DNA of 63,045 nucleotides from Aureobasidium sp. EXF-3400 (Eukaryota > Ascomycota > Dothideomycetes > Dothideales > Saccotheciaceae), in assembly GCA_024195585.1 (NCBI GenBank), contig SWBL01000309.1:1-63045 (forward strand), written 5' to 3'. The notes beneath the pieces were generated by a model, which was not told the DNA's origin, did no database searches, and saw only the letters and a list, made by a program, of their open reading frames with translations. Made by a program: the position numbers and the translations under genes. Positions 45,466 through 57,555 of this stretch are shown here, piece after piece. The stretch's first letter is position 1; the number at the start of each line of letters is the position of its first letter.

Positions 45466-45924
45466 GACAGAAATGTTGACATGGGCCTGTTCAGAACCTC
45501 TTGAGCGTTTACTTCTTCATGTGTAACTGTTTATTCTATCTGTGTTTCGTTTGGCTCTTGCTGAGCCCCCATCGGCTGCCGGAATTCCAATCTCGATCAT
45601 CATCGATTCTTCTGCAAGTCAAAAGAAGGATACCGTCTGGTTTGAGAGCACGCTAATTATGCGTGGAAGATGCTTGTTCCGAGTTGCAATTGACATGAGC
45701 TTGTCGCGGAAGAGGAGATTTTGGGATCTTTCGATCGACTTCTCCAGTATATCTTTAGGGTGTGTATAGGCCGTAGCTTCGAAGGTACAGACTATAATCG
45801 CAAGATCGAGTATTGCTTTGTCGTTCGTGGTCCTGCAAAGTGAGCACTGCCACGAAAGAGAGCAAGCCGAGCATAGTTGGCAACGAACACCTAGAACCTG
45901 GTTGATATGCTGTTGTGGATTGTC
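45466..45924. other. Intergenic between convergent genes
   Basis: 459 bp; one 75-codon plus-strand ORF (45542-45769) without recognisable character. Confidence 0.45.
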
Positions 45925-47101
45925 TTATTTGTACTTTGGGAACGGTATCTCTTTGGCAGGCTTGCCTTGTGCGAAGATTCCCTCTCTGTCTGGACGATCT
46001 CCATACTCTCGTGGCCGAGGGATGATTTCTTCGCATGCTTTATCGAGTCTCGCAGCGTCGTCGTATCTTCCAATTCGTCTCAATTCGTCAGAGGCATATT
46101 GAGCGAAGCTGCGGTAGGCATTTATTGACTTGATGAATCTCAAAGCGCGCAGCGGGTGGTCGAGGTCTGTCAGAGCATTTTCGAATAGCATCCGCATAGG
46201 TTCGGGATTTGGCGTGCCCAAACCAAACATTGGTAGAACCGCCTGATGCATTGGAGAGATCCGGGTCTCACGTGGCAGCATTTCGACTGCCTTGTCCCAC
46301 AACTTAATGCTAGTATTCGGCCAGGCATGATTCCAGCGCCTACCTCCGTTAACTGACGTGCTCATCTCGTGTGCTCGAAGCCGTTTGTATCGCGTTAGTT
46401 GAATGTACATCCACCTCGTTACGCCTCCACTAGGGACGAACACAGTGTTCGACCGAAGATAAGTTTCTATGACCTCGTCGAGGGACCCGTGTATCGACAG
46501 CTTCGCCTTTGCTAGGAGAAGACCTTTGAGAGCCGTATCCCGCCATTCAAATCGAATGAATGAGGGTTAGACTCCTCGGTCTAGTCGACTCAGATGATAT
46601 CCAACGCCAGAGCTCTTCTTCTTGGCCCTCAGACACGAGTAGATCGGCCGTGGCGTACACGAGACCATTATCATCTGGATAGATGAGGTCACCTCGCTGA
46701 TCCCAAAGCCATGCTAACGCGGTCTGACCCAGATTTGTCTCGCTATGGCCTCTTTGACTGACTTCCATCAAGCAGACGGCAGCTGACGACCTTGACAGTG
46801 TCCCGGCATGCAATCTAGACTTGAAGAGCGTCTCTGGATCTTCGCCCTCCTCAATCGCTTGTCTACAGACAGCAGCATCCTCCTGCCCACGATAATTTAG
46901 TGGTGGAGCATCGGGCGTACGACGTCTTGGGTTACCCGTGATAGGATCAAGTACAGTAAGTCCAGACACCTTGGCACGTCGGCTGGAATGAGAGGATGAG
47001 CGGATTTGATGTGGTCTGGGAGTCCATGGGTGAATTCGAGGACCTACTAATCGGACAGACGAGTATAGCGATCCAAGAATCGGCCCAGCTCGATTGGGCA
47101 T
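45925..47101 (-). CDS. Putative mitochondrial fungal protein, frame change at 46.57 kb
   Basis: The 5' part (from MPNRAGPILGS at 47101; upstream ATGs at 47113 and 47209) has an Arg/Ser-rich presequence-like start. GLTVLDPITGNPRRRTPD, YRGQEDAAVCRQAIEEGEDPETLF and QTALAWLWDQRGD follow. The 3' part (to 45925) has LLLAKAKLSIHGSLDEVIETYL, AVLPMFGLGTP and SINAYRSFAQYASDEL, ending PAKEIPFPKYK. The helix-rich pattern resembles unnamed ascomycete mitochondrial proteins with PPR-like repeats; I do not know the function. The two parts are in different frames. Either one extra base lies in a CCC run (plus-strand GGG, 46564-46566), or a 49-bp intron (46524-46572) with a poor GTCTAA donor and no clear branch site joins them in phase to 375 aa. 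I favour the frameshift because the skipped codons (RFEWRDTALKG) look coding. Confidence 0.6.
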
Positions 47102-47717
47102 GAACATGATCATTGCGCTGTAACAAAGTGTGCGAAGGTGAAAGTTGGCGAAAAGAGATCGTAATTTGATGTTATGGCGGCACAGTCGCCAAGGCCTGTG
47201 TAATATCATTGCAATCTATTCTATGCATACATCTACCGCAGTGTTGTCCGAATCGCAAAGCATTGTATCACAGAAACCGGAACCCTGTCCACAGTTGTAG
47301 AGTACTCTTTTTTAGATGATGATCTTGGAGACGAGCAGATAGACGTTCCGCCGACATCGCAGTTTAGACTAAGTTTCCCTATAGAGTTCAGCATTGTGGG
47401 GTTGATTGTGCCTCGGCTTCTGCTTCGAAGGAGCAATCGCTGGTATAAACAAGAGTGAGTGCGATAGAATAGCTGACCGAAGTGTCTGATTGTAGCACTT
47501 GCATGATGACCCTCGCTGCCCTGTATCTGCTCTGGTCATACAGATGTGCATATCGGTTGACCACAAAGGCATAACCGGCTCAGCGGTATACCGAATCTGT
47601 TCGAGCCCCGCAATGAGATCCCCGCAATACCCGCTCGATGATGCATGTCAAAACATGTCCTCGTGAGGCCCTGGGTTCTTCTTTCTGTATCTTCTCTTTC
47701 AATCCGCATCTATCACA
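47102..47717. promoter_or_regulatory. Divergent intergenic region
   Basis: About 0.6 kb between the mitochondrial-protein gene (-) and the transhydrogenase gene (+). Small ORFs only. Confidence 0.45.
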
Positions 47718-49249
47718 ATGGCGGCCATACGCATAGCACCAACCAGAGCAGTAAGAGCACTCAATCTCTTGCGTGCAGTGGGCACACACGGTCCAGGATG
47801 TCCATGCCACAGCAACCCAGGACACCACCACAATCCTCTGGGCATCTCTCAAGGACGGCGTGCTCTTGCAACACCCATCGACTACTCGCAACAGAAAGAG
47901 TATGCTTTCGAGATGGCAGCATCGAGCATTCGCTTTGGTCCCGGCTGTACAAAGGAGGTAGGCATGGACTTCAAGAACATGGGAGCCAAGAAGGTCATGA
48001 TCGTGACTGATGGCACCGTCTTGCACTTGACTGCCATGAAGCAAGTCCAGGAAGGTCTTGATAGGGAAGGCATCAAGTACGAGATATACAGCAAGTGTCG
48101 AGTCGAGCCCAAGGATCACTCGTAAGTCTTGTCGCATGGAGTTGGAACAGAGAGAGGCTTGGTGACTGACTTGCACCTAGTATCAAGGAGGCAATCGCAT
48201 ACGCCAAACCTTACGCCCCAGACGCATTCCTTGCGGTCGGTGGTGGCTCAGTGATTGACACAGCGAAGCTTATGAACCTATACACCTCGTTCCCTGAAGC
48301 CGACTTCCTGGATTTCGTCAATGCTCCACTCGGAAAAGGACTACCCATCCAGGGCAAACTCAAGCCGCTTGTCGCGGTACCCACAACAGCAGGAACTGGT
48401 TCAGAGACAACAGGCACTGCCATCTTCGATCTCGTGTCGAAGAAGGCAAAGACGGGCATCGCACATCGCAACCTGAAGCCAACTCTCGGTATATGTGATC
48501 CTCTCAACACTCGTACTATGCCTTCTGCTGTGCATGCCTCAAGCGGTTTAGACGTTCTTTGTCACTCTTTGGAATCTTGGACAGCCATCCCCTACCACGA
48601 ACGTACACCAAGACCTCGCAACCCAATCGAGCGACCAGCATACCAGGGTGCCAACCCCATCTCGGACATTTTCAGTTTACAGGCATTGAAAGACACTGTT
48701 AAGTACCTGCCTAGAGCAGTCAAAGATCCGGATGACCATGAAGCACAGAGCAAGATGCTGTTGGCAGCAACTCTGGCAGGTGTTGGTTTCGGTAATGCAG
48801 GTGTTCATCTGTGCCACGGCATGAGCTACCCAGTCAGTGGTCAAAATCCAGGCTATAAGCACAACGGCTACGAGGTTGACCACCCGATTATCCCTCATGG
48901 TGTCAGTGTTGCTGTCACCGCACCTGCTGTGTTCAAATTTACTGGGGCAAGCAACCCAGAAAGACATCTTGCCGCAGCAGAGTGTTTCGGTGTGGATATC
49001 AGCCAAGTCAAGAGAGAAAGTGCCGGAGAAGTCTTGAGTGAGGCGCTGGCCAAATTCCTAGTAGACTTGGGTGACCAGCCTCGAGGACTGAAGGATTTGG
49101 GCTTTGGCAGCAGCGACGTGGATCAGCTGGTGGAGGGAACCATGCCCCAGGCGAGAGTACTCATGCTGGCACCCAGTCTCGACATGCAAAACGTGGACGA
49201 AGAAAGAGCACAGTTGAGACAGCTCTTTGAGGACGCCATGGAGTACTGA
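47718..49249 (+). CDS. Hydroxyacid-oxoacid transhydrogenase, mitochondrial (ADHFE1 type)
   Basis: Iron-dependent alcohol dehydrogenase-family enzyme that in animals couples oxidation of 4-hydroxybutyrate to reduction of 2-oxoglutarate. Exons 47718-48121 and 48181-49249 around a 59-bp intron give 490 aa. An Arg/Ala-rich N terminus (MAAIRIAPTRAVRALNLLRA) is a probable mitochondrial presequence. YAFEMAASSIRFGPG starts the domain. DAFLAVGGGSVIDTAK is the GGGSxxD nucleotide motif, VAVPTTAGTGSETT and SGLDVLCHSLESW carry iron-ligand His, and GVHLCHGMSYPVSG and VDHPIIPHGVSVAVTAPAVF complete the site. The insert ERTPRPRNPIERPAYQGANP is typical of ADHFE1 rather than bacterial enzymes. Confidence 0.93.
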
Positions 49250-49740
49250 GGTGGAGATGAAAGCAAGATGAGAAGGTCATGGAATCAGGAGGCTGGGCCG
49301 ATTAGGAGCTTGGACGAAGGAAGCCGGCGATGGCTTGGAGATGCTTTATCATTGGTATCAACAGACTGGCAGCACGACATATGTAAGAAAATATGACAGT
49401 TGGAATCAGCATCTACATCTCCATCTACACGTATCTGTAACAAGTGATAACCGCATTAAGAGGTCAGAGAGTAGAGACAGGAAGAGTGCACGGCTTGGCG
49501 GACGGAGGTTGCGCCAAGACCCGTCGAGCGCCTCACATGGCAGCTGCGCGCGGGTGGCAGGAGTAAACGACGTGGATGGAAGCTCTCACTTCTCCTGCAA
49601 ACATTCACCTCGGCCTTCTTTCTCGTTGTTCATCTGACTCTGCACTTGTGTGCTTCTTGCCGTAATTCTGCTTTGCCAACTGTTTCCTTAATTTGATACC
49701 CCTGGACAACGCGCATCACACCACGCCCCAAACATCCCTC
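49250..49740. promoter_or_regulatory. Upstream region of the DUF2433 gene
   Basis: 491 bp between two tandem plus-strand genes, ending in a pyrimidine-rich stretch (about 49610-49690) typical of fungal transcription starts. Confidence 0.45.
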
Positions 49741-51971
49741 ATGGCTGTAAGTCCGCATCTTGCGCCTCTGGTGTTTGCTACTCCATCCATGCTGATGCTG
49801 GTCTAGCAACCACCTACTCAACCGCGCTCATACAGCCAGGCCTACATTCCCAACGGCACTCCTGCCCAAGCATCCGGCCCCGTCCCCGGAGCGACGCCAC
49901 TTCTCCCTAACCAAGGTCGCGTGGTGAACGCTGGTGGCGCCAGAGTTCTCTGTATCGCCGATGTGCGAGGTGAGCAGATAGCGCTACTGAGGAAGAAGAA
50001 GACGATACTGAACATATGGGACAGGCAATCTCAGATCCCTGAACGAACTCGCACGCAACGCAAGAGCCGACTACATCATTCACACCGGTGACTTTGGATT
50101 CTACGACAACACCTCCCTCGATCGCATCGCTGAGAAGTGAGCTGCCTCGCTCAACCACTTTCACACATCGACTAACCGCAGTCAGGACTCTTAAGCATGT
50201 TGCGCAATACTCTCCTCTCCTTAACGACGGTGTCAAGAACGACATTGCCCGCGCCCCGGCCCAATCTTCCATCAAGGAACGCTTCCAGCGCGAAAACTTG
50301 CCCCTGTCAGAACTCCCACAATTCCTGAACGGCACATACACACTCGAGAAGCCCGTCTACACAGTCTGGGGTGCATGTGAAGACGTCTCGGTCTTGGAAA
50401 AGCTGCGCTCAGGAGAATACAAGATCAACAATCTGTTCGTCATTGATGAGTCGCATGCTCGCCTGCTCGACATTGGCGGCGTCAAGTTGCGCCTCTTGGG
50501 TCTTGGAGGTGCTGTTGTCATGCACAAGCTGTTCGACAATGGTGAAGGCCGTACTACTATCGCCGGAGGCCAGGGAACCATGTGGACTACACTTTTGCAA
50601 ATCGGTGAGCTCATCGATACAGCCAACCGTGTCTACGACCCCACCGAGACCCGTGTCTTCGTCACTCACGCATCGCCTGCTCGCGAAGGTTTGCTGAACC
50701 AGCTGGCCGTGGCCCTCAAGGCTGATTTCTCCATCTCGGCTGGCTTGCACTTCCGTTACGGCAGCTCTTACAACGAGTTCAGCGTCAACCCCACTCTGGA
50801 TCACTACCGCGGCAAATTGGCCGCTTCCAAGGCCTCTTTCAACGACGTCTGGGAGACTGTCAAGAGCGAGGTCGAGCCCGCCGTTTCCGAGAACGAGTCG
50901 CAACAGCGCCTGCTCAGCAACGCTCTTGAGCTGGTTTCGAAGATGCCCTCTGTCGCTAACGGCGGCAACCCATTCGGTGGCGGCTACACTGGTCCTCAGG
51001 GTGGTGTTGTCGACGAGAGCGCCTTCAAGAACATGTGGAACTTCAACTTGGCTGATGCCGCTTTCGGCTGGCTGCTACTCGACATTGACCAGGGCAGAAT
51101 TGGTACTGAGATGAAGGCTCAGGGTTTCAACTTTTCACACCGCGCCGGAAAGCCCACCCAGCGCCCTGCACAGGCCGCTCAAGCACCTCAAGCACCTCAA
51201 CAACCTGCCGCCCCGGCCACCGCATCAGCACCCACACCTAGCAATGCTCCTACTCCTTCCGGCCCTGCTCCTGCTGTGGCATCTGCTCCCGCTCCCGCAA
51301 ACGCACCCTCGCGTGCTCCCGGACCTCACCAAAACGCCAGACCCCCAGTCGCTACTCCTCAACAGGTGCCTTCTCCCGCACCTACTAAGCCCGTCGTAAC
51401 TCCTCAGCCTTCAGCCCCTACCAACGGCACTCCCGCACCTGCAAAGTCTGACGAGAAGACTCCTGCCGCACCCGCCGCTGATAGTACCCCTAAGGCACAG
51501 GAGCCCCCCAAGAGCCAGTCCATCTTCATCCCGCCCATCAACGGTACGGATGACGAGGCCGACGTGCGCCAAATCTTCAGCGAGGAAGACCAGAAGAAGA
51601 TCACCAAGCTGGAGAGAACTAGCAAGGGTTTCTGGATCGCACACTTTAACTCGCCCGAAGAGATGCAAGAGATTCTGAAGCGCAGCCCTGCATCGGACAG
51701 CAAGTACTCGACTCTGAGAATCAGTGAATTCAAGCAACGCCCAGCCCGTGGTGGATTCCAGGCTGGTACTTGGGGCAGCTCGCGCACAGCATCGGGCCAG
51801 CAGAGCGGATACCGTAGTGGGCAATCCGATAGCGAAGGCGCTCGCAGTGGACGTGGCGGCCGTGGAGGACGTGGCCGTGGAGGTCTGGAACGTGGTGGTG
51901 GCCGTGGAGGCAGAGGTGGTCGTGGACCTTCATCAGGCGCAGCTCCTGGCGGCGGCGAGACTCAAACTTGA
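49741..51971 (+). CDS. DUF2433 metallophosphoesterase-like protein with RGG tail
   Basis: Exons 49741-49746, 49807-49969, 50025-50136 and 50186-51971, with introns of 60, 55 and 49 bp, give 688 aa. The first exon codes only Met-Ala. The calcineurin-like fold appears as VLCIADVRGNLRSLNELA, YIIHTGDFGFYD, VYTVWGACEDVSV and VFVTHASPAREG, the degenerate metal-site pattern typical of the fungal DUF2433 family. HFRYGSSYNEFSVNP and WNFNLADAAFGWLLLDID follow. A long Ala/Pro-rich linker precedes a short folded segment (FIPPINGTDDEADVRQIF, KGFWIAHFNSPEEM) that could bind RNA. The C terminus is an RGG repeat (RGGRGGRGRGG), an RNA-binding arginine-methylation type tail. The combination suggests an RNA-associated role, by inference. 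The third acceptor must be the second AG of CAGTCAG to keep frame. Confidence 0.87.
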
Positions 51972-52671
51972 ATGAAGAAAATGACGATATGAAGTACGTA
52001 CGGCAGAAACAGCGGCTTCGTACAGTTGGATGTTACTCAAGGAAGCGCATTCAGTAACAGAGGCCGCGCCGCGACGAAGAGGTGCATAGAAGGAGGCACG
52101 AGCATCGAAGACTTGACGAACAGACATGGAAGAAAAGCATGAGGAGGATTTTGGAATGAGAGGCTAGAAGCTCTGCTAGCTACATGAGACGTTATACAGA
52201 CGAATTAACATGTAATACTACAATAAGAGATATGCCCTGCTGCTTGAAGTGTTGTTCAAACGCGATCTACGCAGAAGATGCGGAGAGATGGAGCGAGGCT
52301 GGTGCAGATGTGGCTGAACTTGGCAGCGCGTCATCAGGCATGGGACGCGGGAAGCAAATGCGGAGGCGGCCAACGCGCGAGTCGTCCGATTGCATTAAGG
52401 CACCACCTTGATCTGTTCCTGTTCTGCTTCGACACAGACATTGCGTTAGAGTGATTGCTGATCTCTGACTCGTTTTCACCGCTCTGGTTCTGTGTGCAGT
52501 ATCTTGCAACAACAGCCTGTCGCCATATCGCGTTCGAAGACTGTCGCCGACTTCTCACGACCCAGCCACCTGGGTGCTTGACGCTTTCAAGCTCGACACG
52601 CAACCTCACCACAACCTTGTATACAAGACACGAATCGCGATATCTCTGAAAGACGAGAAAGAGTCTGGAAA
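51972..52671. promoter_or_regulatory. Upstream region of the NPC1 gene
   Basis: 700 bp between tandem plus-strand genes. Short ORFs only; no motif is recognised. Confidence 0.45.
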
Positions 52672-55600
52672 ATGAGATTCACGCGGCCATGGCTCGCAGT
52701 GGCGGGTCTGAGCCTGCTATCCGCCTCGGCCTCTGCTGAAACACACCAAGCAGCCTTTGGAGTCGAGACAACAGCATCCGATGGCTTCACCCACAAACAC
52801 GAAGCAGGAAGATGCGCCATCCGCGGACACTGTGGCAAACAAGGCTTCTTTGGCTCGGATCTGCCATGCCCTGACAACGGCTTGGCCGAGGAGCCTACCG
52901 CTAGCACACGCAAGACGCTCATGTCTATCTGCGGTGACAAGTGGGCTGAAGGCCCTGTGTGTTGCACAGATGAGCAACTGGGTGCCCTCAGCTCCAATCT
53001 CAAGCGTGCCGAATCCATCATTGGCGCATGTCCTGCTTGCAAGGACAACTTCTTCAACCTCTTCTGTACTTTCACCTGCTCCGCCGACCAATCTCTCTTT
53101 GTCAATGTCACCAACACTGCTCCCAAGGGTGATAAGCTGCTAGTCACCGAACTCGACCAACTCATCTCCGAAGACTATGGAAGCGCTTTCTACAACAGTT
53201 GCAAGGACGTCAAGTTTGGTGCCACCGGTGGAAAGGCTATGGACCTAATTGGCGGTGGTGCAAAGAACTACACTCAGTTCCTCAAGTTCCTGGGCGACAA
53301 GAAGCCCTTCGGCAGTCCCTTCCAGATCAATTTCCCTGTTCCAAGCGAGGCTGACTTCCCTGGTATGCAGCCAGGATCTGACAAGGCCCATCCTTGCAAC
53401 AGCACCGACGAGAGATACAAGTGCGCTTGTGTTGATTGTGCTGCTTCTTGTCCTGAGCTACCTTCAGTCAAGGAAGCCCACGAGTGCAAGGTCGGTGTGT
53501 TGCCATGCCTGTCTTTCGCTGTCATCATCGTCTATTCCGTCTTCTTGTTCCTCCTGATTCTGGCTGTCTCTGGTCATGTCGCATATGCTAAGCACACCAA
53601 GAGCCGCAACGAACGTTTGAGGCTGTTGCAGGATGCTTCTCCTAGCGATGATGAAGACGAAGGCGACATTGTGCACCAGGCTGGCCTTCTCGAGAAGCCT
53701 ACCAGAAACTACCCTCTGAACACGGTCTGTGACAGAATTTTCTCCCGTCTCGGTCGAACTGCTGCCACATTCCCTGCCATCACCATCAGCTCCTCGGTTA
53801 TCATCGTCGCCTTGCTAAGTCTGGGCTGGATGCGCTTCGCTCTCGAGACCGATCCTGTCAAGCTGTGGGTATCTCCTGACTCTGAAGCTGCAAAGGAGAA
53901 GGCCTTCTTTGACAAGTCTTTTGGTCCTTTCTTCAGAGCCGAGCAAGCCTTCCTGGTCAACGACACTCAGCCTACAGGTCCCGGTCCCGTGCTCTCCTAC
54001 GACACACTTAACTGGTGGTTTGATGTTGAGAACCGAATCCGCAGAATGAAGTCTATCGATGGCGGTTATACTCTTGATGACGTGTGCTACAAGCCTACCG
54101 GCGATGCTTGTGTCGTTCAGTCTTTGACTGGCTACTTCGGTGGTGACTTCGATGCTCTCGATCCTGACTTGTGGGCTGAGGATCTTGAGGCTTGTGCTGA
54201 CACCCCAGTCAACTGTCTGCCTGACTTCCAGCAACCGCTCAACCCTCGTTACCTTTTCGGCGGTTACAACGGCAGTGTCATCAATTCTACTGCTATCGTT
54301 GTCACTTGGGCTGTCACCAACCATGCTGAGGACACTTTTGAGCTTGAGAGAGCTATGGACTGGGAAGAGAGTCTCAAGGGACTTTTGCTCACTGTCCAGC
54401 AAGAGGCCTCAGAGCATGGTCTCCGTCTCTCTTTCAACACTGAGATCAGTCTAGAGCAGGAGCTCAACAAGTCGACCAACACTGATGCCAAAATTGTCGT
54501 CTTCAGCTACCTGATCATGTTTTTGTATGCATCCATTGCTTTGGGTGCCACTACGCTCACCGTCAGAGATGTGCTAAACAATCCTGCAAACGCTCTCGTT
54601 CAGTCCAAGTTCATGCTTGGTGTCGTCGGTATCCTCATCGTTCTCATGTCTGTCTCGGCATCTGTTGGTCTTTTCGCCGCCGCTGGTGTCAAGGCAACAT
54701 TGATCATTGCTGAGGTTATTCCGTTCTTGGTCCTTGCGGTCGGTGTCGACAATATTTTCCTTATCGTCCACGAGTTTGAGCGTGTCAACATCAGCCATGC
54801 CGATGAGCCGATCAGCGAGAGAATTGCAAAAGCCCTCGGTCGTATGGGGCCCAGCATCCTTCTGTCCGCGACCACGGAAACTGTTGCATTCGCTCTCGGT
54901 GCTGCCGTCGGTATGCCCGCTGTTCGTAACTTTGCTGCTTATGCAGCTGGAGCTGTTTTCATCAATGCCATCCTGCAGGTCACCATGTTCATCTCAGTTC
55001 TGGCTCTCAACCAGAAGCGCGTTGAGGCTGGCCGTGCAGACTGCTTCCCATTCCTAAAGGTCAAGGGTGCTGACTCTAACTCAATGGCCATCGCCGGTAT
55101 GCCTGGCTTGGCCGGTATTGAGGAGGAAGGTACACTCCAACGTTTCATCCGCAAGACGTACGCTCCTGCTCTCCTCGGAAAGAAGACCAAGACAGCCGTC
55201 ATTACCATCTTCCTTGGTTTCTTCACCATTGGTCTTGCTCTTCTGCCTGGCGTCGAGCTTGGACTTGACCAACGCATTGCAATTCCTTCCGACTCATACC
55301 TGATCAAGTACTTCGATGATCTCTACGACTACTTTGAGGCTGGACCGCCAGTCTACTTTGTCACTAAGGACCTCAATGCAACTGCCCGTCATCACCAGCA
55401 ACAAATTTGTGGCCGCTTCTCCACCTGTGAGGAGTTCTCTCTGGCGAATATTCTTGAGCAAGAGCGTAAGCGACCTGAGATCAGCTACATCGCTGACTCG
55501 ACCGCCAGCTGGATTGATGACTTCCTGTTCTGGCTGAACCCTTCGCTCGAAGAGTGTTGCGTTGATGGATCTCATACCTGCTTCGAGAATCGCAACCCTC

Positions 55601-56592
55601 CATGGAACGTCACTCTTCATGGTATGCCTGAAGGTCAAGAGTTCGTCTCATATCTTGAGCGTTGGCTCGAAGCGCCTACCACCAGTGAATGTCCGCTGGC
55701 TGGCAAAGCCGCGTATGGCAATGCTCTCGTTGTTGATAACAGCAGTTTGAGCATTCCAGCCTCGCACTTCCGTACGTCACACACACCGATGCATAGCCAG
55801 AGCGACTTTATCGCAGCTTACAAGTCTGCTCGTCGCATCGCGAACGATATCACAGCTCGCACTGGTGTAGAGGTATTCCCTTACAGCAAGTTCTACATCT
55901 TCTTCGACCAGTATGTCTCGATCGTACGCCTCTCTGGTGCTCTTATCGGAGGTGCATTGGCTTTCATTCTCGTGTTGAGCAGTGTTCTTCTCGGATCTCT
56001 AGCTACCGGGCTTGTCGTGACTGTGACTGTTGGTATGACTGTTGTGGATATCATCGGCACCATTTCGCTGGCTGGTGTTTCGCTCAATGCTGTCTCTCTC
56101 GTCAACCTCATCATCTGTGTCGGTATCTCGGTTGAGTTCTGTGCTCACATTGCTCGCGCATTCTCTGTACCCTCGCCATCGCTTCTCGAACGCTGCCACA
56201 GCTTCCGTGGCAAGGATGCACGTGCTTGGGCTGCGCTTGTGAACGTGGGTGCTTCGGTCTTCTCAGGCATCACTGTCACCAAGCTTCTTGGTGTATTTGT
56301 GCTTGCCTTTACTCGCAGCAAGATCTTTGAGATCTACTACTTCAGAGTCTGGTTGGCGCTTGTCATCTGGGCTGCTCTGCATGCATTGGTCTTCTTGCCG
56401 GTCGCTCTGAGCTTCTTCGGCGGTGTTGGTAAGTCTTTCTGGATCTGAAGAATATCTTGGGAATCACAACTAACATGTATATTTGTAGGATATGCAGATC
56501 CCGATGCGGATGGCGGTCTTGAGCAGGACCTTGCTAGCAGACGTTACCGCGCTATGATGCCGGATGAGGAGTACTACTCAGACGAGTACTAG
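52672..56592 (+). CDS. NCR1: Niemann-Pick type C1-related sterol transporter
   Basis: Vacuolar/lysosomal membrane protein that takes sterol from NPC2 and inserts it into the membrane. Exon 1 (52672-56428) and exon 2 (56489-56592) around a 60-bp intron give 1286 aa. Signal peptide (MRFTRPWLAVAGLSLLSASASA) and N-terminal Cys-rich domain (GRCAIRGHCGKQGFFG, ACPACKDNFFNLFCTFTCS). A first helix lies at about 283-305, a luminal loop domain follows, and the sterol-sensing domain is at about 604-770 (VFSYLIMFLYASIALG, LVLAVGVDNIFLIVHEFER). A second luminal domain and the RND-type C-terminal helices complete the protein. The last exon supplies a cytosolic tail ending EEYYSDEY. Without the intron the protein would end SFWI, losing the tail. 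Confidence 0.96.
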
Positions 56593-57555
56593 GGCTAGGA
56601 TGAGATTGTAGTGTTATGATGCGACATGGCATAGTGGCGTTTTTCCTTTCTTTTATGTATCATGAATCCAGTTTCGTTCAAATACTGCATTATTGTGTGT
56701 AGTTGCTTCTTGTTTGGTGATTGGACAATAATGTCAGTATTGCGCCTGTGGTCGAATGTCTTGAAGGTTTACACGGTGGTTTGTTAATTCCTTTTCGACG
56801 AAACCCTCCCGGCCATTCAGTCAAAAGTGGGGAGCCACAACACCATCACAACGTAGCAACAATGCGATAATCAACTTAGTCCATTCTCAATACATACTAT
56901 GGCGGGTTTCAACGAGTTGCGGTTCTTCATTTCATAAGATATATTTCGATATATCCGAGAACAGGGTCGCCCGAGAAACAACAAGTCTTGGCGCTCACAT
57001 CTCCACTTCGATACCCGGCGATTGAGAGAACTTCTTGAATCGATCGATGATATCTGTTGAAACTCTTTGGTCAGAATAACATAATTAGCTCTGAAACCAC
57101 CTTCTTCGTATTATCTTATTGCACTCAGCCACTATCACAGCCTGCGCCATGTTTCCAAGCGCCACGATCTCCATGAACTTGTTTTTAGCGCCATGCCCGC
57201 GGGATTTTGGTGACGTATGACGCGTCCTTGGTTTCTCCGCCGAGGCCTCCCGTCCCCTAACAGCCCGCTGGTATACCTACCTACATGAATCAAGTCTTTC
57301 TGCCCTTTCCCCCCTCCCTTAAGCGCCTATCGGATCTTTCGCCTACCTGCTGATACGACCTGCTACATACGAAAAGGAGTGATAACTGAGGACCTCGAGA
57401 CACAGAGACCTACCTAGAAAGCGAACTCATAGCGAGTAAGTTACTCCTTCCTCGCCATTCACCCCGACCTCTTCCTCATAGCGATTCACAAACAACACCA
57501 CTAACGCTCACACAGCCCTTTCCACCTAAACAAAGCCAACCACCAAACCGCCAAA
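56593..57555. other. Intergenic, about 1 kb
   Basis: Contains the NPC1 3' flank and the upstream region of the small ORF at 57.6 kb. It has AT-rich parts and no recognised gene. Confidence 0.45.
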
